Shown here in pieces: positions 11,430 to 23,297 of a stretch of DNA of 64,000 nucleotides. The notes beneath the pieces were generated by a model, which saw only the letters and a program-made list of their open reading frames with translations, had not been told where the DNA came from and did not search any database. The stretch covers positions 3,782,001-3,846,000 of the forward strand of contig BTPP01000002.1 in assembly GCA_037102815.1 (NCBI GenBank), written 5' to 3'. Origin of the DNA: Neurospora intermedia. Lineage: Eukaryota > Ascomycota > Sordariomycetes > Sordariales > Sordariaceae. The position numbers were made by a program, and so were the translations under genes. Every line of letters begins with the position of its first letter. The first letter of the stretch is position 1.

Positions 11430-14400
11430 TCACAAACCCGCCAGCATTGCCAATCCTCCGATAATCGCCCTGACCAGACGGCACACAAGAACCGTGCCCC
11501 TAATCACCCACACCACAGCCGCGCCCGCAAAAAAGACAAACATCAGCGCAAAGACATAAACCACCACGTCTCCCAGCGTCGCCTGTCCCCGTGCGTACCT
11601 CTTGTGAAGCGGCGAGTCGAGATGAAACACCGGCCGCACAAAGGCCCAGTACGCACAGACAAACTGCGCTACAAAGGTAACCACTACTGACACCACGATC
11701 CGGACCCCGACCGGCACCTCGAAAGGCTGTCCTCCTGATCCCGCTGCCACCATCGACCTGACAGGGAGTGCCAAGCCTGGGAAAAGCCGATACAGATCGT
11801 CACTAGCCGCCGCCCCATCTCCTTGGCACGTCCGGGGTTCACTGACTTTAGACTTCGAGTCTGGGCTTCTGGAACGACCGTCGATGTCATCGCCGCCGTG
11901 GCCGGCGCTGTCCTTCAGCTCGTGACGCTTGTGACGCTTGTTCCTTTGTTCTGGTAATGATGTTATTGGACTTGTTCCCAACTCGACCGCCATCGCATTT
12001 TCGGCCGCTCCCGTTGCTTCCCCAGCTTTCCTGTCTCCAGTCATGGCCTGTCCCGTGGTTGATGCCGTGTCCGATCCTGACGCCGATGCCGGGATCCCTT
12101 CCGACCCCGTTCTTTGGTTCGCTGGGTGCTGCGTAAACGCTGCCCGCGCTGCCCCCTGCACCATCGCTTGCATCAAAATTTTGGTATCGGCCGAATTCTG
12201 GTTCTTCGACGACCAGCTCTTCGACTTCGCCAGACTTGGCCGGCGCGTATAAGTAGACGTGAGAGGTGACCGTCTCTTCTCGTTTGTTGGGTCCATGATT
12301 TCCGCTTCCTTTCTCATCGTCTTGCGCATCTCCCAGCCCGCCTGTTTCTGAGGACGAGGCGTCGACACGCGCCGGGAGGTTTTCACCTAGTCCTCCGTGC
12401 GCATTGTCTCTTGGGTTGACGATATAGTAACGCTGACTGCTTTTGGTAACTCGTCCTGGGAAGCACGTGCCAGATCTTCTTCCACCATCTCTGCAACCCG
12501 GGCTGTGGTCAGTGATGCTGTCCCGCTGCGTTGGTGATGGAGATCTGGTCTTGCGAGTTTCGGCGATACGTTCGGTTGCATACTGGGAGGGGAATCCAGC
12601 GGCGTCGAAGAGCCGTTCTTGGGTACGGCGCTCGGCGACAGGGACGATGTCTGGTGTGACGACGCTACGGTTACGGATTCTGACGTCTTCTGAACCGTCT
12701 TGACTGCTTTCTTTCCCGACGTCTTTCTTGCCTTTTGAGGGGCCTTGGCTTCGGGTCCTTTGGGGCAGATTTCCTTTATGACGGAGGGGGGCTGACGGCG
12801 AGGACTGGACTCGCAGCCAGTAATGGTGATGATGGGTGTGCAAGCAGATTGGGGTTGTGGAAGGTGGAGCGCCTGCCCCAGCCCACTGATGTCCTGGGCT
12901 ATGGAACTCGCCCATGCCTTGGCTTCTCTGGTGCTGTCCCGGATACTGCGCTCCAGGCCACTCAGATCCTCGATCAGCATGTTTGCCCATTGGCGGGCTG
13001 GGTTCAGATTCGTGAGGTCCAAATGTGGGTAAATGACCTCGCCGCTGCTGGGGACGGGTGCCATAGGGGTTCCTGGCAACATCTTGCGCGAGACTGGGCA
13101 GCGATCTGGCACTGGGATCCTGGAGAAGGACTTCTTTATCCCAGTCGGGCCCGGGATGGAGCTGGTGTCCATCGGACCAGGGCCCAGTCTCCGGGGAATC
13201 AATGGATGGAAACGTAATCTGAGAGATTTCGTGTTCGACGGGAATGAGGTCGCTGAAGCGAGGCTTCCTCCTGACTGTACCAAAACCGCCATTGTCTCCA
13301 TCCCTAAAAAAGACTTCGAAGTCTGACTGGTGGTGGCTGACTCCCCTGTCTGAGCAGGTTCTACACTCTTGTTGCTTGGGCTCTGGCTTTGAACGATTGG
13401 GCTAAGGTTTGGTGAAGCTGCAGATGACCATTGTTCCGATTCTTTGCTGAGTTTTGACGGCTGCCGAGGACCCGTCCGTTTCCCAGTACCACGCCTCTTT
13501 TCTTCACCCCGTGGCGATCCCTTGGGGGATGATTGGGGAGAATCGTGACGAAACTCTGTCATGTCTATGCTCGTTCTGGGCGTGATATTGTCCAACATTC
13601 CCGTGTAAGGGTTCGCCCCTGTCACGCCGAGGTAGTCACCGGCTTCTCTCAGAATGCGACGCTGGCGCCGGGCTTCTTGCTTTTCGAGGAACAGTGAGCG
13701 AGCTCTGTTATAGCCCGGCACGGCCGATGACATAACGTTGTGAGAATCAGCAGTGCTTACATGTGGAGCTTGAGACGATATGGAAAGATAACTGCCGGTT
13801 TGGGTTGGCACTGGTTTCCGCGATGGCATGGATAAGGTAGGGACATTTCCGCTTTTCACTCGGCGTTCCCCCATGTTGGCCCAAGTTCCATCGAGTGATG
13901 AAATTTGGTTGTCGCCACGATGATGAGTGGCCTTAGGGCCGTCATCCGATTTCGTATCCAACCTCGATGTGATCTTCCTAACCGGGATAGGGTTTGCTTG
14001 GTTGAATTAGCCGTGGTGATGCTTCTTCAGTCTCTGTAAAATGCTGAGTGTTGACGTACCTTTAACTCTCGACTTGCCATTGATGTTCGAATCACTTCGA
14101 GGAAGTACCACGGGAATATTCCAAGCTTCAGACACAATTGTATCAGGTGTACTCGGGTCGTGATGCCGAACTTCGGCCTGACCAGAGTCAGAATCTACAC
14201 TCTTCCGCCTCGGTGAGGTGAATCTCCGAGCATTGGTGGTACGCGGCTGCATGGCAGTCGAAGTGTTTCGCTCCCCTGTCAAGATCTCATCAATCGTCGG
14301 ATGCCCATGATCATGCTCATGATGCCGGAGCGTGAAGCCTTGTTCGGGACAGTTGCTCGGCCTCAAACCGTGAAAGAATTCTTTAACCGAGGCAGCGATG

Positions 14401-14594
14401 TTCTTCCGGCCACGGCTGATAGACGACCCCGAACTTTTCACCGACGCTGCCTTCCTGGTATGGGTGGGCTGGGCCGGCGACTGGGGACAGGTGGCCGGTT
14501 GTCTGTAGATGGGACCTGGCCAGGGCATGGCACCGTCGAGGCCTAATGGCGGTGTTTGGCATGAGTGTGATACGTGATGGTTGCGGGAAGCCAT
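11430..14594 (-). CDS. unknown Ser/Pro-rich protein with membrane C-terminus; frame split by one in-frame TAG
   Basis: Exon 1 is 14060-14594, a 63-nt intron follows (GTACGT donor, CTAAT branch, AAG acceptor), and exon 2 runs from 13996. Conventional reading stops at TAG 12387-12389 (714 aa), but the same frame stays open for 318 more codons to 11430. Conserved-looking parts are FHGLRP near the start, YNRARSLFLEKQEARRQRR followed by GDYLGVTGANPYTG, and ILMQAMVQGAARAAF just after the TAG. The last ~90 residues hold two hydrophobic helices (VRIVVSVVVTFVAQFVCAYW and VVVYVFALMFVFFAGAAVVW). The rest is disordered Ser/Pro/Lys. I do not recognise a function. The halves could be joined by stop recoding, by a cryptic 51-nt in-frame intron (GTCAGC...CTAG, 12387-12437), or could be two genes; no ATG lies directly after the TAG. 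A methionine at 14594 in good context (A at -3, G at +4) sets the start. Confidence 0.62.
12369..12402 (-). other. predicted RNA hairpin with the in-frame TAG in its loop
   Basis: On the coding strand GCGC (12402-12399) and GGAGG (12396-12392) pair with CCTCC (12379-12375) and GCGC (12372-12369), leaving a 2x2 internal loop and a 12-nt apical loop that contains the TAG at 12389-12387. The pairing is read directly from sequence; its stability was not computed. Confidence 0.5.
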
Positions 14595-15596
14595 GATCTG
14601 CCTGCCCACTGACACCTCTCTGGACGGAGAGATGTACCCAGCAGAACTATCTAAGCTCTGCCAAAAGCCTAGCAGTCTTGCTTTGTATGGGGCATCAGTG
14701 AATTCGCGAGCGGGTTGTTAGTGAATACTGGGGGGAAGAAGTAAAGATATGATGATACGGGTCGTGATGGGGGATGGGAGGGGAAAGAAAACAACATGAT
14801 TGCGAGTAGGCAAGTAGGCGAGCAAAAATATCACTTGTAAAATTGAGTGTTCCATGGCTCTACATGCACCTGCTTCCATTGGCAAGAAGTGGGTCAAACC
14901 TGGACGACGAGTGCAAGAGCTCTTTCCTGTTCCGCTGGTTGTTCAGAATTGTCATGGACGTCAATAACTCATCACAAGGTCTGATCATGGCTCGGAAACT
15001 CAGCAGATCGCACCATCCAACCTACCTACATTGTAGTTGTATTGATGAAAATGGCAGGCACTACCCCTGATGAAGTTTAACGGTCATACAAAATGACAAA
15101 TGATGGAGTAATGCTCAACTACGGATTATGAAGGCACTGACAGGAATTGATATAACAAACTGAATATTAGAAATGGCGTTTCAAAGGTGAAATTACGCAT
15201 CAGTCGGATATCTGAACGTATAGGATAGTTAACCCGAGGTCTTGAGCTAACAAACAAACCAGTACTGGGATGTGGATTGCTGAATGTGCCTTATGTATGC
15301 AAGCAGAAAAAAACTATGGGTATATTACACTTCATCTCCTCTATCGTTCTTCCTGTTCTCCCCGACACGAACGCTAAAAGGCCCTCTTCAGATGTCTAAA
15401 AAGCAACCATCACCATCCAACCACCGCTTCCACACCCAAGCTCCAGCTGGTTCCAGAGGTCCTGTCGGCCACGTTCATTGGACGCAATCAGAAAGTAAAA
15501 ATACAAATCGCTATTCACCATTCCTTCATTTCCCTCATTATCATGTTCCCGATTCCGCTGGCGTCAAGTAAAATAGTTGCGCGTCATGATTGGGAC
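14595..15596. other. intergenic between two minus-strand genes
   Basis: This 1-kb stretch lies between the 3' end of the F-box gene and the start of the unknown membrane-tailed gene, so it should hold the promoter of the latter. Only short frames without coding character are present. Confidence 0.5.
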
Positions 15597-18500
15597 TCAA
15601 AGACGGCCACTGAATACCTCCTTCTTGAAGATTCTTACCCCCCACACATCGTAGAAGCGCATAGTCCCGAACTGCACCAGAAAGTTGCTTGACGAAGATG
15701 TCAACTCGTCATCTCCATGCCACTCATCGGTACTACTCTCATTATCCCAGGTTTCCGGGGGAGGAAAGTTCGGGTATTGGGTTGTGTTGCTTGATGTCCC
15801 ATTACTGGCGGTAATCACCGTGGCCTTTGACTTGCCCTTGGCCGCTTTGGCCGCCATTCTTCTCTTCCTCTCTTCCACCGATTGCGGCTTGTTGAACTTG
15901 ACATGGTCCACGCAGTCGCCATCATTGATGGAAATCCATTCTAGCTTCGTCAAGGGAAACTGCGAGAGGTTATCGATCAGAAACTTCTTGCCCTCCAACG
16001 GTAGAGAGGGACAGGGGTCATCGCAACGGAGGATAGGTATGTGAAGAGCGCGAAGATTCCCGAGCAAGCGCGCGTTCTGGTTGAAGACATGCTGTTGAGG
16101 CACCGAGGTTAGTGAACTGTTCTGATAGCTTCGGTCAGTCCTAGGGGTACCTACCAAACACCGCATACTCATGTTGCAGGCAAGCTCCTCGACATTTTTG
16201 CCACGCTTGCACAATAGCATGATGGTTTTGGCGTTCACATCCCACGCCGCACTGGCCAAGTTCTTGATCATGAGCCTCCGCAGACTAGCCATGTGCTTTG
16301 TGAGGGCCAGTCGCCGAATATCGTCAATGGTGGTTTGGGTCTTGGAAGCGAAGCTCTCGGGCTTGTATTTGGCTTCCCTCTCGAGCAGGAACAGCTCGGT
16401 TACCTGGTTCAGTTGGGAAACAAATTGCAAGAAAGTTATCGTGACGTTGTCGGTGAAGATTTTGCAAAGCGGGAGGGGGTTTTCCTCATTCTGGCTCTTG
16501 AAGTAAGCCCAAATCGGTGCTTGTGGCCCGACGTTAAGGAGAGTGATGCGAGTGAGCATCCGAATATCAAGGGCCTTGGAGAAGAACGATGCCTTTGCCG
16601 GAATCAGATAGATGCTGAGTGACTCAAGAGGCAATCCGCGAGTAGCTCTCGTATATTCACTTCGCTGCTGACGCTGGGACTCAGCGCCATCCGAGTTGCA
16701 AAGACCATAGATTTCCTTTTGCGAATCGGCTACCTCAGCCTCGACCACGTTAAGTTCGCTCCTCACTAGTTCGATTCCGTTGCTTAGCTTTGTAATTTCC
16801 TTCTCGGTTCGAGCGATGCGTTTGCAATCGACAGGCCCGTCTTGCTCGCGCAGTTCTTCGGTTTCCTTGCGAATGTCGTTAGCTCGTGCCTCATGCATCT
16901 CAATTTTCTTGATCAAAGTCTGATAGTTAACCTTTTGTGCTACCAAGTTGGCCACGGCCTTCTTGACAGAAGCGGGGTCAAAGCCGCCTGCTACCAACGA
17001 CGACAGAGTTTGCGAAGGTGATAAGTCTAGTACAGTCTCAGTGTCCTCAATTTTGGGACCTGGTGATCCCGGATCGAGTTCGAGTTCTCCCTCGGGCTCT
17101 TCAATGTTGATGTCTTCCGGGGTGAATTCGTCATCTTTTTTCTTGTGTCTGGCGGGGACAGAAGAATCCATGGGACCAGTTCCCGATTCCCCTGTATTTG
17201 ATCCACCTTTTGCCTCGACCTTGGTCTGAGCAGACTGAGATTCGGAACTCGCAGACGTAGCATTAGTCTGCTTTGTCTTTAGCGAAGCGACATAAGCACT
17301 GGCGGCAGTTTGGATGATATCAAGAGCGTCGCGTCGTAAGTCATCCTTCTCCATCATCAGAAGCTCTGCCGCTTTCATCACGTTTTGGATGAATCTTTGG
17401 CCAGGGTCCGCGTTCACTGCCTCCGCTGATGTCTTTTCTTTTGCCTTGACGTCCTTCTGTGGTTTCTTAACAACAAAGTGTTCGACATCGAAGATGCGTC
17501 CCAAAACGGACTCCTGTGTCTTTTTCTCCTCCTGCGCCCGCTGTGCCTTCGCTCCAGTGCTTTCGACCGCATTACTCGATTGCGGACTCGGACTCGGGCT
17601 CGAGGCAGGAGTGGACCAGACGGATTCCTCCTCATCGCTATCGTCCGTAACGACTTCGGGAGCCGTTGGCTTCCGAGCCTGTGATGCGAGGAAATGTGAA
17701 AAAGACAGTTTCAGCTTGGTCAAGGTCCCGGCCGAGTTCCTAACACAGGTCTTGATTTCTGTCACAATATCTAGATTGTCGATATCGAGAACGGCGAGGC
17801 TCTTGAGGTTCCTGAATCCTGATAAGGTTGGAGGTTCTATGAGGACCTGAGGTCGCTTCTGCGCTTTTGGTTTGGAGGGGAGCTTGGGAGCGGGAGGCTG
17901 ATGATGATGGGGAGGCTGCTGAGGGAAAGCCTGTAGATGAGGATGTTGTTGAGCGAAAGCATGTGGATGAGGGGGCTGTGAGTTTTGAGCAAGATGGACA
18001 GGATGCGCGTTTCCAAAGTTCGAATTAAGGTACGCAAGGTGCAATAACTGTAAGTCTCCGTCCATACCCTGCTGCGGAGGAACCGGGGGCGGATGAGTGC
18101 CTTGAGGCATCCAGTGTACCGGCGGCAGTCCGGGAGCAATGGGCGGCGGTGGTTGGTTAGCATGAGGGAGCGGAGGCGGCTTTTCATACAAAGACGGGCC
18201 TGCCTGCATGCGTATGTGTACGTGGGCGATGGTTCGGATGTCATGTAGCACGGCGTATACAGGACGGCTTAGCTCGACGCGGATATTCCACCTGGTAGAG
18301 ATACAAAGGTTAGCACAGGCCGGCGTTCTGGTAACGGTGTACGTGTAGAACTGGGCATAACAGGATGGGCGTACTTGAAAGTCTCGAGCTTATTTGCTTT
18401 GCGCAGAGCGAGGAGCAGAAGAGTGTTCAGAAACTTCCCGCAGCTATTCTGCAGCAGGTAGGGCTTATAAGCGGCTTCCCCCTTGCTACCGGCGCTAAGG

Positions 18501-18811
18501 GTGTCGAGTGAAAGATCCCTGAGATGTTGCGCATAGTCGTAATTGCTGGTCACGAAGGTATCCAGCCCGCCAGCCAGACCATCAATGGGGGAGTCGAAGG
18601 ACGGGTCATCCTCATCCGGGAAAACGATGTGGAACTGGCGATACAGCTGAGAAGCGGCAAGTTCTCGGCAGTGTTTGGAGACAAGGGCGAGACAGATGAG
18701 GTCTGGCTGGCAACAGTGCTTGACGATGTCCTTTTGAATCTCTGACGGCATGCCCAAGAAACTGTGAGGGTTCACGGCGGGCGACGCGTGACTGTTCTCG
18801 TGCGAGGCCAT
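15597..18811 (-). CDS. F-box protein with proline-rich and coiled-coil insert
   Basis: Exons 18375-18811, 16155-18291 and 15597-16091; introns of 83 nt (GTACGC donor, CCAG acceptor) and 63 nt (GTAGGT donor, ACTAAC branch, CAG acceptor); about 1022 aa. The second intron is a multiple of three and stop-free, so retention would add 21 residues. The start at 18811 has an excellent context (ACC ATG G); an in-frame ATG at 18850 would add 13 residues. An F-box fits residues ~15-60 (HSFLGMPSEIQKDIVKHCCQ, DLICLALVSKHCRELA), then a strand running into FKWNIRVELSRPVYAVLHDI across intron 1, typical of fungal F-box/LRR proteins. A Pro/Gln/His-rich stretch, acidic linkers and a coiled coil (KKIEMHEARANDIRKETEEL) are inserted before LRR-like segments and the ending IFKKEVFSGRL. 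It probably recruits substrates to an SCF ubiquitin ligase; the target is unknown. Confidence 0.75.
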
Positions 18812-20920
18812 GGTTGCTGCTGAATCGGCTGACAGGTAAGAAAAAGACATCTAGATCGATGCCTTTTTATTTTCTTGGAGAAGTGCGGGGGGAAAGCCAG
18901 AACACCGATGCCGCAGGTACAGGTAGTAGAAGCAATAGTCTTTCTGTCAGGGCAACCGAGCAGCCGAGCGGCTATCTCTGCTTTTCTATGCGATGATGGA
19001 TAAACGTGTGGATATGCCTCTGCTTCTCGTAGCTGTGCAGACGGGACGGGTCGGGACTTGATGGCCGCTGCCGTGCGGCTGGGCACCAACAGCAACTCGG
19101 GTGCACAGCTGTCGGGTACCGCGTCCTGTGGCGGTCCTGGAGTCGTCTGTTTGTTCGGGCCGGAATCTCGAAGAGCAATATGATGTCCAAGTGAGGCCTA
19201 GAATATGTGATTGATGAGTCGTTCCGTGGATAAAGTGACAGCGAGCTGGCGAGGTGGAAGAAATATCGATCAATGTGTACCACACCGCCGCCACTTCAGC
19301 TTGTCATCTGATTGTTGTCGCAGTCTCTTGGGGAGTACCGAGCCATGAAAGAAAGCCCATTCGCCCGTTGAGAGGAAAGAATGAAGATGACGGGACTGAA
19401 GGAGTTGTTTCATTCCGTCAAGACGCGACGGCCCTGGGCTACAGTAAAGGTATCGAGTTCGAGATGGAAGTCGAAAGCGGGCAGTCTCCCTCTTCCTGGC
19501 TCTTGCCTGTCTCTTTGGTTGCCGATTCGAAGGGTCGCTGTCGTGGATCATCCCAATGGGCTGCCAGAAGAAGCAGGCCTGTGGCAGGGGACGACTTGTT
19601 GACACTGCCCTGCACCCTGGAATGGGAAACTGGGGCATTGATCTGCTTTTTAGCGGGCACTGCGGGAGAGCCAGGCACACCCGACCTAACAGGTGGGATT
19701 AAAAGGCGGGGTAGCGAGTTGGCGCAGCATGGCAGGCAGGCACAGACAGGGGACGGGAGGACGGCAAAAGGCCCCACTGACCCTTGGTCCACTACCATTG
19801 GACCTTTTACAGCTGAAGTCTCAGGGACGAGCGGGATGGCTGATTCAACGCCTTGGAAGGCTGTGACAACTCCACCGACAACAAACATAGTACATGCTTG
19901 TCTCTCTCGTTTGTGACAAAATTGATGTGACCCTTGGCCGATAAACCGAACAAGGAGAGTCAAATATGGCTTGTTGTAATTAGGAAAGGCCATTGCAAGA
20001 CTGTGATAGGGGTCACGGCAGTTATTCGAAATCATCTACCTGTACCTGCCTTTACCTGTAGCTAGAGTCCGTCCCTTCATCCAGACTGCCCGCCTTGAGA
20101 TCAGGTCAGAAGTGCTGTTATAGCCCGCTTGGATGTATAACAAGAGTACCTATTCATCTTCAATGTCCAAGGTACGGAATGTGACATGTTCGGTTTGTTC
20201 AGTCTTGTGGCCATTTGGCAAGCCAATTGGCTATTATCAACCATTTGTTAGGGACGAGTTTCTCTTTCCAAGATGAAATGCCTAATAACTTTCTCGAATC
20301 CATACCAAAGTTTCAAGAGTCGAACACTTTCACTTCAGTTATCAACTTCCAGGTTCCACTTGAACTCAAACCATGTGCCCTCCACGCTCAGATCCTAGCA
20401 GAATGCACGAGTGGATATTGCCCGTGGCTGCCTAGAAGCTAAACGTTAGTGCTCCATAAAGCCGGCTATGAATGCAACGCTAACACTCAATGGCCACCTT
20501 CACCGGCCTACAAACTACATTTATTTCCGTGTCTTTATCTTCCACTTCCTGCAACTTTGAGTACCTGCCTCACTGCTTTCTTGTTCCTTTTCTTTCCTAC
20601 ATATACACAATGTAATCAAATGTGCTTCGAGCATCCGGCATCCACCCCATCTCTCCGTCTTCCGAATCCACGTGCCAACTCTCGGACTCCTGATTATGTG
20701 CATTTTGTGGCGCCCCATCTGTAACGCCAACCGTTCGCCTTTCGGACGATCTCTGCGCCCAGACTCTCTCAGCCTCCGTTGCTCCAATTCACCCCTGGCG
20801 TGAATCCGAGATTGAAAACTCAGCCTTTCCCCCCTTCCCAGCTCGTTTCTTGCTCTCACTTCTCTTCCCGCTCCTTTCCCGTCTTTCTACGATCTGTGTG
20901 GTCATAGTTCATTTTTCAAG
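18812..20920. other. divergent promoter region
   Basis: This 2.1-kb gap separates the divergent F-box and transglutaminase-fold genes. Two overlapping antiparallel frames of about 200 codons (19254-19916 plus, 19439-20035 minus) have no domain character and are taken as chance. The final ~150 bases before 20921 are CT-rich, as expected for a fungal 5' leader. Confidence 0.5.
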
Positions 20921-22975
20921 ATGGCCGACGTGGAAGAGCCACAGTTTAACACGCTGGCGGAGCGCATCGCTGCCCTGAACCAGCAAAAGAACTTCAGCGC
21001 CCCTTCGACTGCTGGTAAACGACCTCCGCCTCCGCCCCCCGTTCGAGCTGCAACAGATATTCCTGTGGTTCCTCCGACATTACCGAATCGAAATGAAGGT
21101 CTCCCGACTCCGTCGCTTCCTCCACGCCCAACTCGGACTGCTTCCGCTATCAACAGGCCTCCCCCACTGCCGCGACGAACCACCGAACAAGATATTCCCG
21201 AAGACAAGCCGATGCCCACCGTGAACAAGAAGCCGCCGCCATTGCCCTCCCGAAACTCTATACAGCAAACCCCTCCGGCTCTCCCGTCTCGACGACCAAC
21301 CTCGGCTTCTCTTCCTGTCCCAGGCGTTCGAAGAAACTCCAACTCGTCCGACATCTCACACCTTTCCAATGTGTCCGCATCGTCCCGGAATCATACAGCC
21401 TCTTCGTCCGCGCGCACCAGCATTACATCGGATTCCGGCCATCCTCTTAGGAAACTACCGCCAGCTTTCGATCAAGCTAAGCTACCGCCACTACCTCCGA
21501 CACGACGTGAGCTTGAAGCAAAGGCCCGAGAAGCACAGCAAGAGCTAGAAAGAGAAGCAACTAGATCAGCTCCGCCCGCCGTATCCCAAGGCCCCCCGCG
21601 ACTTCCCTCGCGTTCTTCTTTACCGCCTCCGTCTGCTACGTCCCGCGAACCCCCGGCACTCCCATCACGCCCATCTCTGCCGCCCAGGCTTCCTTCACGG
21701 CCCGCTAGGCATTCTACCTTCCCTGACGTCGAGGAAGAGCCGGGCCCACCCCTTCCCAACCGCCGTCTGCCACCTCCAACACTCAGTGACAGACCCAAGT
21801 CGGTTCCAGAGCCAGCACCACCACCCATCCCGCTGAGTTCCCGACCTACATTTGATGTCGTTGTCTCTCGAAAAGCCAATGGCACCGATGTCATTCCTCG
21901 ATCAGTCTCCGCCCCTCCAGTCGGTCCCGACTGTCTCATATGCCGAGACTTCTCCGGGCCTGATACTGTTGCGGCGCAGCATCCGATCTCTTCGCTTCCA
22001 CGTCATGACACTATTCGTTACCTAGCCCACGTCCTCTGCGATCCGTTCGACTCCCCCACTGACAAAGCCCGTGCCATCTTCACCTGGTGTCACCACAACA
22101 TGGCATACGACACCCACGGCTTCTTCAATAATTGCATCCCGCACCATTCGTCACCCGCCGAGCAGATCTTCAGCGGCAAAGCCGTTTGCCAGGGTTACGC
22201 AGATGTGTACAAAGCCATTGCTCTCGCTGCCGGACTCGACTGTGTTCTCATCAGCGGCCACGGCAAGGGGTTCGGCCACCACGATCTACCCTCTGGCTCT
22301 TCTGTTCCACCTGAAGAATCAAACCACGCCTGGAACGCGGTTCGCATCGATGGCGGTGAATGGAAGATCATTGACGCTTGCTGGGGCGCCGGCCACCTGG
22401 GGGACGACAGACTCTTCCATAAGAAGTTTAGTCCCGAGATGTTCTACCTCCCCAACGAGATCATCGGCAAAAAACACTTTCCAACGGACCGAAGACACTT
22501 TTACCGGTCTGATGGGCGCGTCTTGACTTGGGAAGAGTACATTCTCGGAGACGGCCCTACTCCGTGCTGGTACGGCGACGCGGACAAAGATGGACTGGAT
22601 CAGTTCAGCCTGGAGCCGCGTACGGCAACAATTCCCGTCTACAGCGGCGAAGTGGTGCGGTTTCAGTTTAGCAAGGTGTGCGTGCATTGGGACCCGGAAA
22701 GGAACGGAGGGGGAAAGCATTACCTGTATGTAGTGGCGATCGAGGGGCGAGATGGCAGAAACAAGGATTTTGTGCCTTTGGATACGGACGGGTTCTGGTG
22801 GTGGACAGACATACCTGCCATTGATTTGGGAGCGCCGGGACAGAAGATTACCGTGTTTGCCGTGTCAACAATTGACAATAAGTGTGCGAGAGGGTTGACG
22901 AAGGAGGAGTGGTTGAGAAAGAAGGGGAGGTGTGCGTACAGCTTCGTGGGGATATGTGCTTGGGATTTGGTTTAG
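20921..22975 (+). CDS. Cyk3-like transglutaminase-fold protein with proline-rich N-terminus
   Basis: A single exon of 684 aa starting MADVEEPQFNTLAERIAALN. Residues ~25-310 are rich in poly-proline motifs (PPPPPP, PPLPSR, LPPRP repeated many times), which fit SH3-domain ligands. Residues ~335-490 form a transglutaminase-like core: LCDPFDSPTDKARAIFTWCH, then GKAVCQGYADVYKAIALAAG, NHAWNAVRIDG and WKIIDACWG, supplying a Cys-His-Asp triad. A C-terminal beta-rich region follows (YLPNEIIGKKHFPTD onward to FVGICAWDLV). Known relatives: yeast Cyk3 and animal KY proteins act in cytokinesis and cytoskeleton organisation. Unlike yeast Cyk3 there is no SH3 domain of its own, and the triad looks complete, so catalytic activity is possible. 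The bud-neck/septum role is inferred from family only. Confidence 0.82.
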   Translation: MADVEEPQFNTLAERIAALNQQKNFSAPSTAGKRPPPPPPVRAATDIPVVPPTLPNRNEGLPTPSLPPRPTRTASAINRPPPLPRRTTEQDIPEDKPMPTVNKKPPPLPSRNSIQQTPPALPSRRPTSASLPVPGVRRNSNSSDISHLSNVSASSRNHTASSSARTSITSDSGHPLRKLPPAFDQAKLPPLPPTRRELEAKAREAQQELEREATRSAPPAVSQGPPRLPSRSSLPPPSATSREPPALPSRPSLPPRLPSRPARHSTFPDVEEEPGPPLPNRRLPPPTLSDRPKSVPEPAPPPIPLSSRPTFDVVVSRKANGTDVIPRSVSAPPVGPDCLICRDFSGPDTVAAQHPISSLPRHDTIRYLAHVLCDPFDSPTDKARAIFTWCHHNMAYDTHGFFNNCIPHHSSPAEQIFSGKAVCQGYADVYKAIALAAGLDCVLISGHGKGFGHHDLPSGSSVPPEESNHAWNAVRIDGGEWKIIDACWGAGHLGDDRLFHKKFSPEMFYLPNEIIGKKHFPTDRRHFYRSDGRVLTWEEYILGDGPTPCWYGDADKDGLDQFSLEPRTATIPVYSGEVVRFQFSKVCVHWDPERNGGGKHYLYVVAIEGRDGRNKDFVPLDTDGFWWWTDIPAIDLGAPGQKITVFAVSTIDNKCARGLTKEEWLRKKGRCAYSFVGICAWDLV

Positions 22976-23297
22976 GGGAGTTGATGTTTCGACTCTTTGC
23001 AATGTTACTACAGCACATTGGATGAACGGGATAATGCGCACAGACACAGATGTTCGGATGATGTGGATTTCAGACGGTCTTGGATTTTTTATCAGTTTCT
23101 TGGGGCTTCTCTACAAAGAGCATATCAAATGGAGCTGGGAGTTTTGGGTACTTGGCCTTTTTGCGTCTGGTGGTAAATACGTTACATACTATCATATAAT
23201 GAATGATCAACCTCTTTAACAGCAATTCAACTCCCGAGTTTGCCTACAAATGATAATAATCGAGGCGACGAGGTTCCCTCAGCTTTTCACTTATAAT
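22976..23297. other. convergent 3' intergenic
   Basis: This is a 322-bp gap between convergent gene ends. Nothing is seen beyond AT-richer untranslated-type sequence. Confidence 0.6.

Noticed and set aside
19254-20035. Overlapping ~200-codon frames on both strands
   Set aside because: No domain, mixed composition and mutual overlap; typical chance frames in GC-rich DNA.
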